In this document: in pieces, positions 63,350 through 64,000 of the stretch
Numbering within the stretch: position 1 is the stretch's first letter
How the letters are laid out: each line of letters begins with the position of its first letter
DNA from: Shewanella algidipiscicola
GTDB taxonomy: Bacteria > Pseudomonadota > Gammaproteobacteria > Enterobacterales > Shewanellaceae
Reading direction: 5' to 3'
DNA length: 64,000 bases
Assembly (NCBI RefSeq): GCF_003605125.1
Contig: NZ_QPQT01000021.1
Location: forward strand, 1-64,000
Program-made: the position numbers and the translations under genes
The notes under the pieces: model-generated
Told to the model about the DNA's origin: nothing
Database searches by the model: none
What the model saw: only the letters and a program-made list of their open reading frames with translations

Positions 63350-64000
63350 TTAAAAGAAGAAGGCGCTAGGTTGAAATAGTTTTTCAACTTCACCGACAAA
63401 TTTCTTATTGACTAAGAAAAGGATGACATGGTCGCCCTGTTCGATAATGGTTCTATCGTGGGCCATCAAGACCTCTTCATCTCTTACAATGGCGCCTATG
63501 GTTGTACCCGGGGGAAGTTTGATTTCGCCAATCTGTTTACCCACCACTTTAGAGGTGCTGGGATCGCCATGGGCAATGGCCTCAATGGCTTCAGCTGCGC
63601 CACGTCTGAGGGAGTAAACGTTACAGATATCCCCTTGACGAATATGGGTAAGCAGTGCCGAAATAGTAGCTTGTTGGGGTGAAATAGCGATATCGATATT
63701 GGCCTCTTGCACAATATCAACATAGGCTTCACGCTGGATCAGCACCATCACCTTTTTCGCGCCCATACGTTTAGCCAGCAGTGCTGCCATGATGTTGGCT
63801 TCATCGTCATTGGTTACGGCAATAAAGACATCAGTTTGATCTATATGTTCTTCAAGCAGCAGCTCTTGGTCTGATGCATCACCGCAAAATACCGTGGTGT
63901 TTTCTAGCTTTTCTGATAGTGCTTCGGCGCGATCTTGTCGATGCTCAATCAGTTTGACCGAATGATTGCGCTGCAACTGTTTCGCTAACCCTAGGCCTAT
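63350..64000 (-). CDS. trkA: Trk system regulatory subunit TrkA (partial)
   Basis: The C-terminal part of TrkA; the frame continues without a stop through the right edge (upstream residues GLGLAKQLQRNHS). It contains the end of an RCK-N domain, VTNDDEANIMAALLAKRMGAKKV, and an RCK-C domain with SLRRGAAEAIE and GDHVILFL. TrkA binds NAD(H) and gates TrkH. The N-terminal part lies outside the window. Confidence 0.94.
   Translation of the reverse strand: MGLGLAKQLQRNHSVKLIEHRQDRAEALSEKLENTTVFCGDASDQELLLEEHIDQTDVFIAVTNDDEANIMAALLAKRMGAKKVMVLIQREAYVDIVQEANIDIAISPQQATISALLTHIRQGDICNVYSLRRGAAEAIEAIAHGDPSTSKVVGKQIGEIKLPPGTTIGAIVRDEEVLMAHDRTIIEQGDHVILFLVNKKFVGEVEKLFQPSAFFF

Noticed and set aside
1..64000. 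CRISPR array, prophage, integron or secretion island
   Set aside because: No spaced repeats, integrase, phage structural genes or attC-like sites were seen.

Overview
The window looks like chromosomal DNA from a Shewanella-type marine gammaproteobacterium. The evidence is the gene order envC-gpmM / yibN-secB-gpsA, a YeiW-NsrR pair, a complete hut (histidine) regulon, trkH-trkA, a YbdG-type mechanosensitive channel, a GlyGly-CTERM (rhombosortase-type) secreted protease, a solitary outer-membrane autotransporter barrel and a response-regulator diguanylate cyclase. Species cannot be fixed from the sequence alone.

Layout. 1-90: the 3' end of a 5S rRNA gene and its terminator, so a ribosomal operon ends here. 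247-1346: an IS630-type insertion sequence with TA target duplications and a transposase split over two frames. 1820-9688: housekeeping genes (YeiW, nitric-oxide regulator NsrR, a YibQ/S41 protease/EnvC/GpmM run on the minus strand, then YibN, SecB, GpsA). 9881-15697: flavoprotein, pseudouridine synthase, diguanylate cyclase, Mog, chemoreceptor. 15794-19216: ABC-2 exporter with an exported alpha/beta hydrolase. 19591-29033: acyl-CoA ligase, OafA-like acyltransferase, small thioesterases, outer-membrane barrel, MtnC and a PDC sensor protein. 29133-34753: heavy-metal RND efflux operon with its DUF3240 companion, divergent from a membrane-anchored LuxR-type regulator at 35059.

35657-42493 reads as an accessory islet that separates the efflux locus from the hut genes. 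It holds an unrecognised exported protein, a previously unlisted tiny cysteine-containing secreted peptide gene interrupted by an in-frame TGA (36184-36336), eight perfect copies of an 8-bp repeat just upstream of it, and, divergently, a MacAB-like three-gene ABC exporter (36549-40888). A small multi-cysteine protein and a beta-class DNA methyltransferase follow (41537-42493). The peptide/repeat/exporter arrangement is the best candidate here for an undescribed system.

42968-48415: histidine degradation, with hutI divergent from hutC-hutU-hutH and a perfect 16-bp palindrome between hutI and hutC as the likely HutC operator. 48571-64000: mostly housekeeping or conserved genes (thioesterase, DUF3157, YbdG, LysE-type exporter, acyltransferase, NRDE protein, a two-part ZIP-like membrane protein, YhgN/MarC protein, M6 metalloprotease, UbiC, FliL-like protein, RlmF, TrkH) ending inside trkA, which runs off the right edge.
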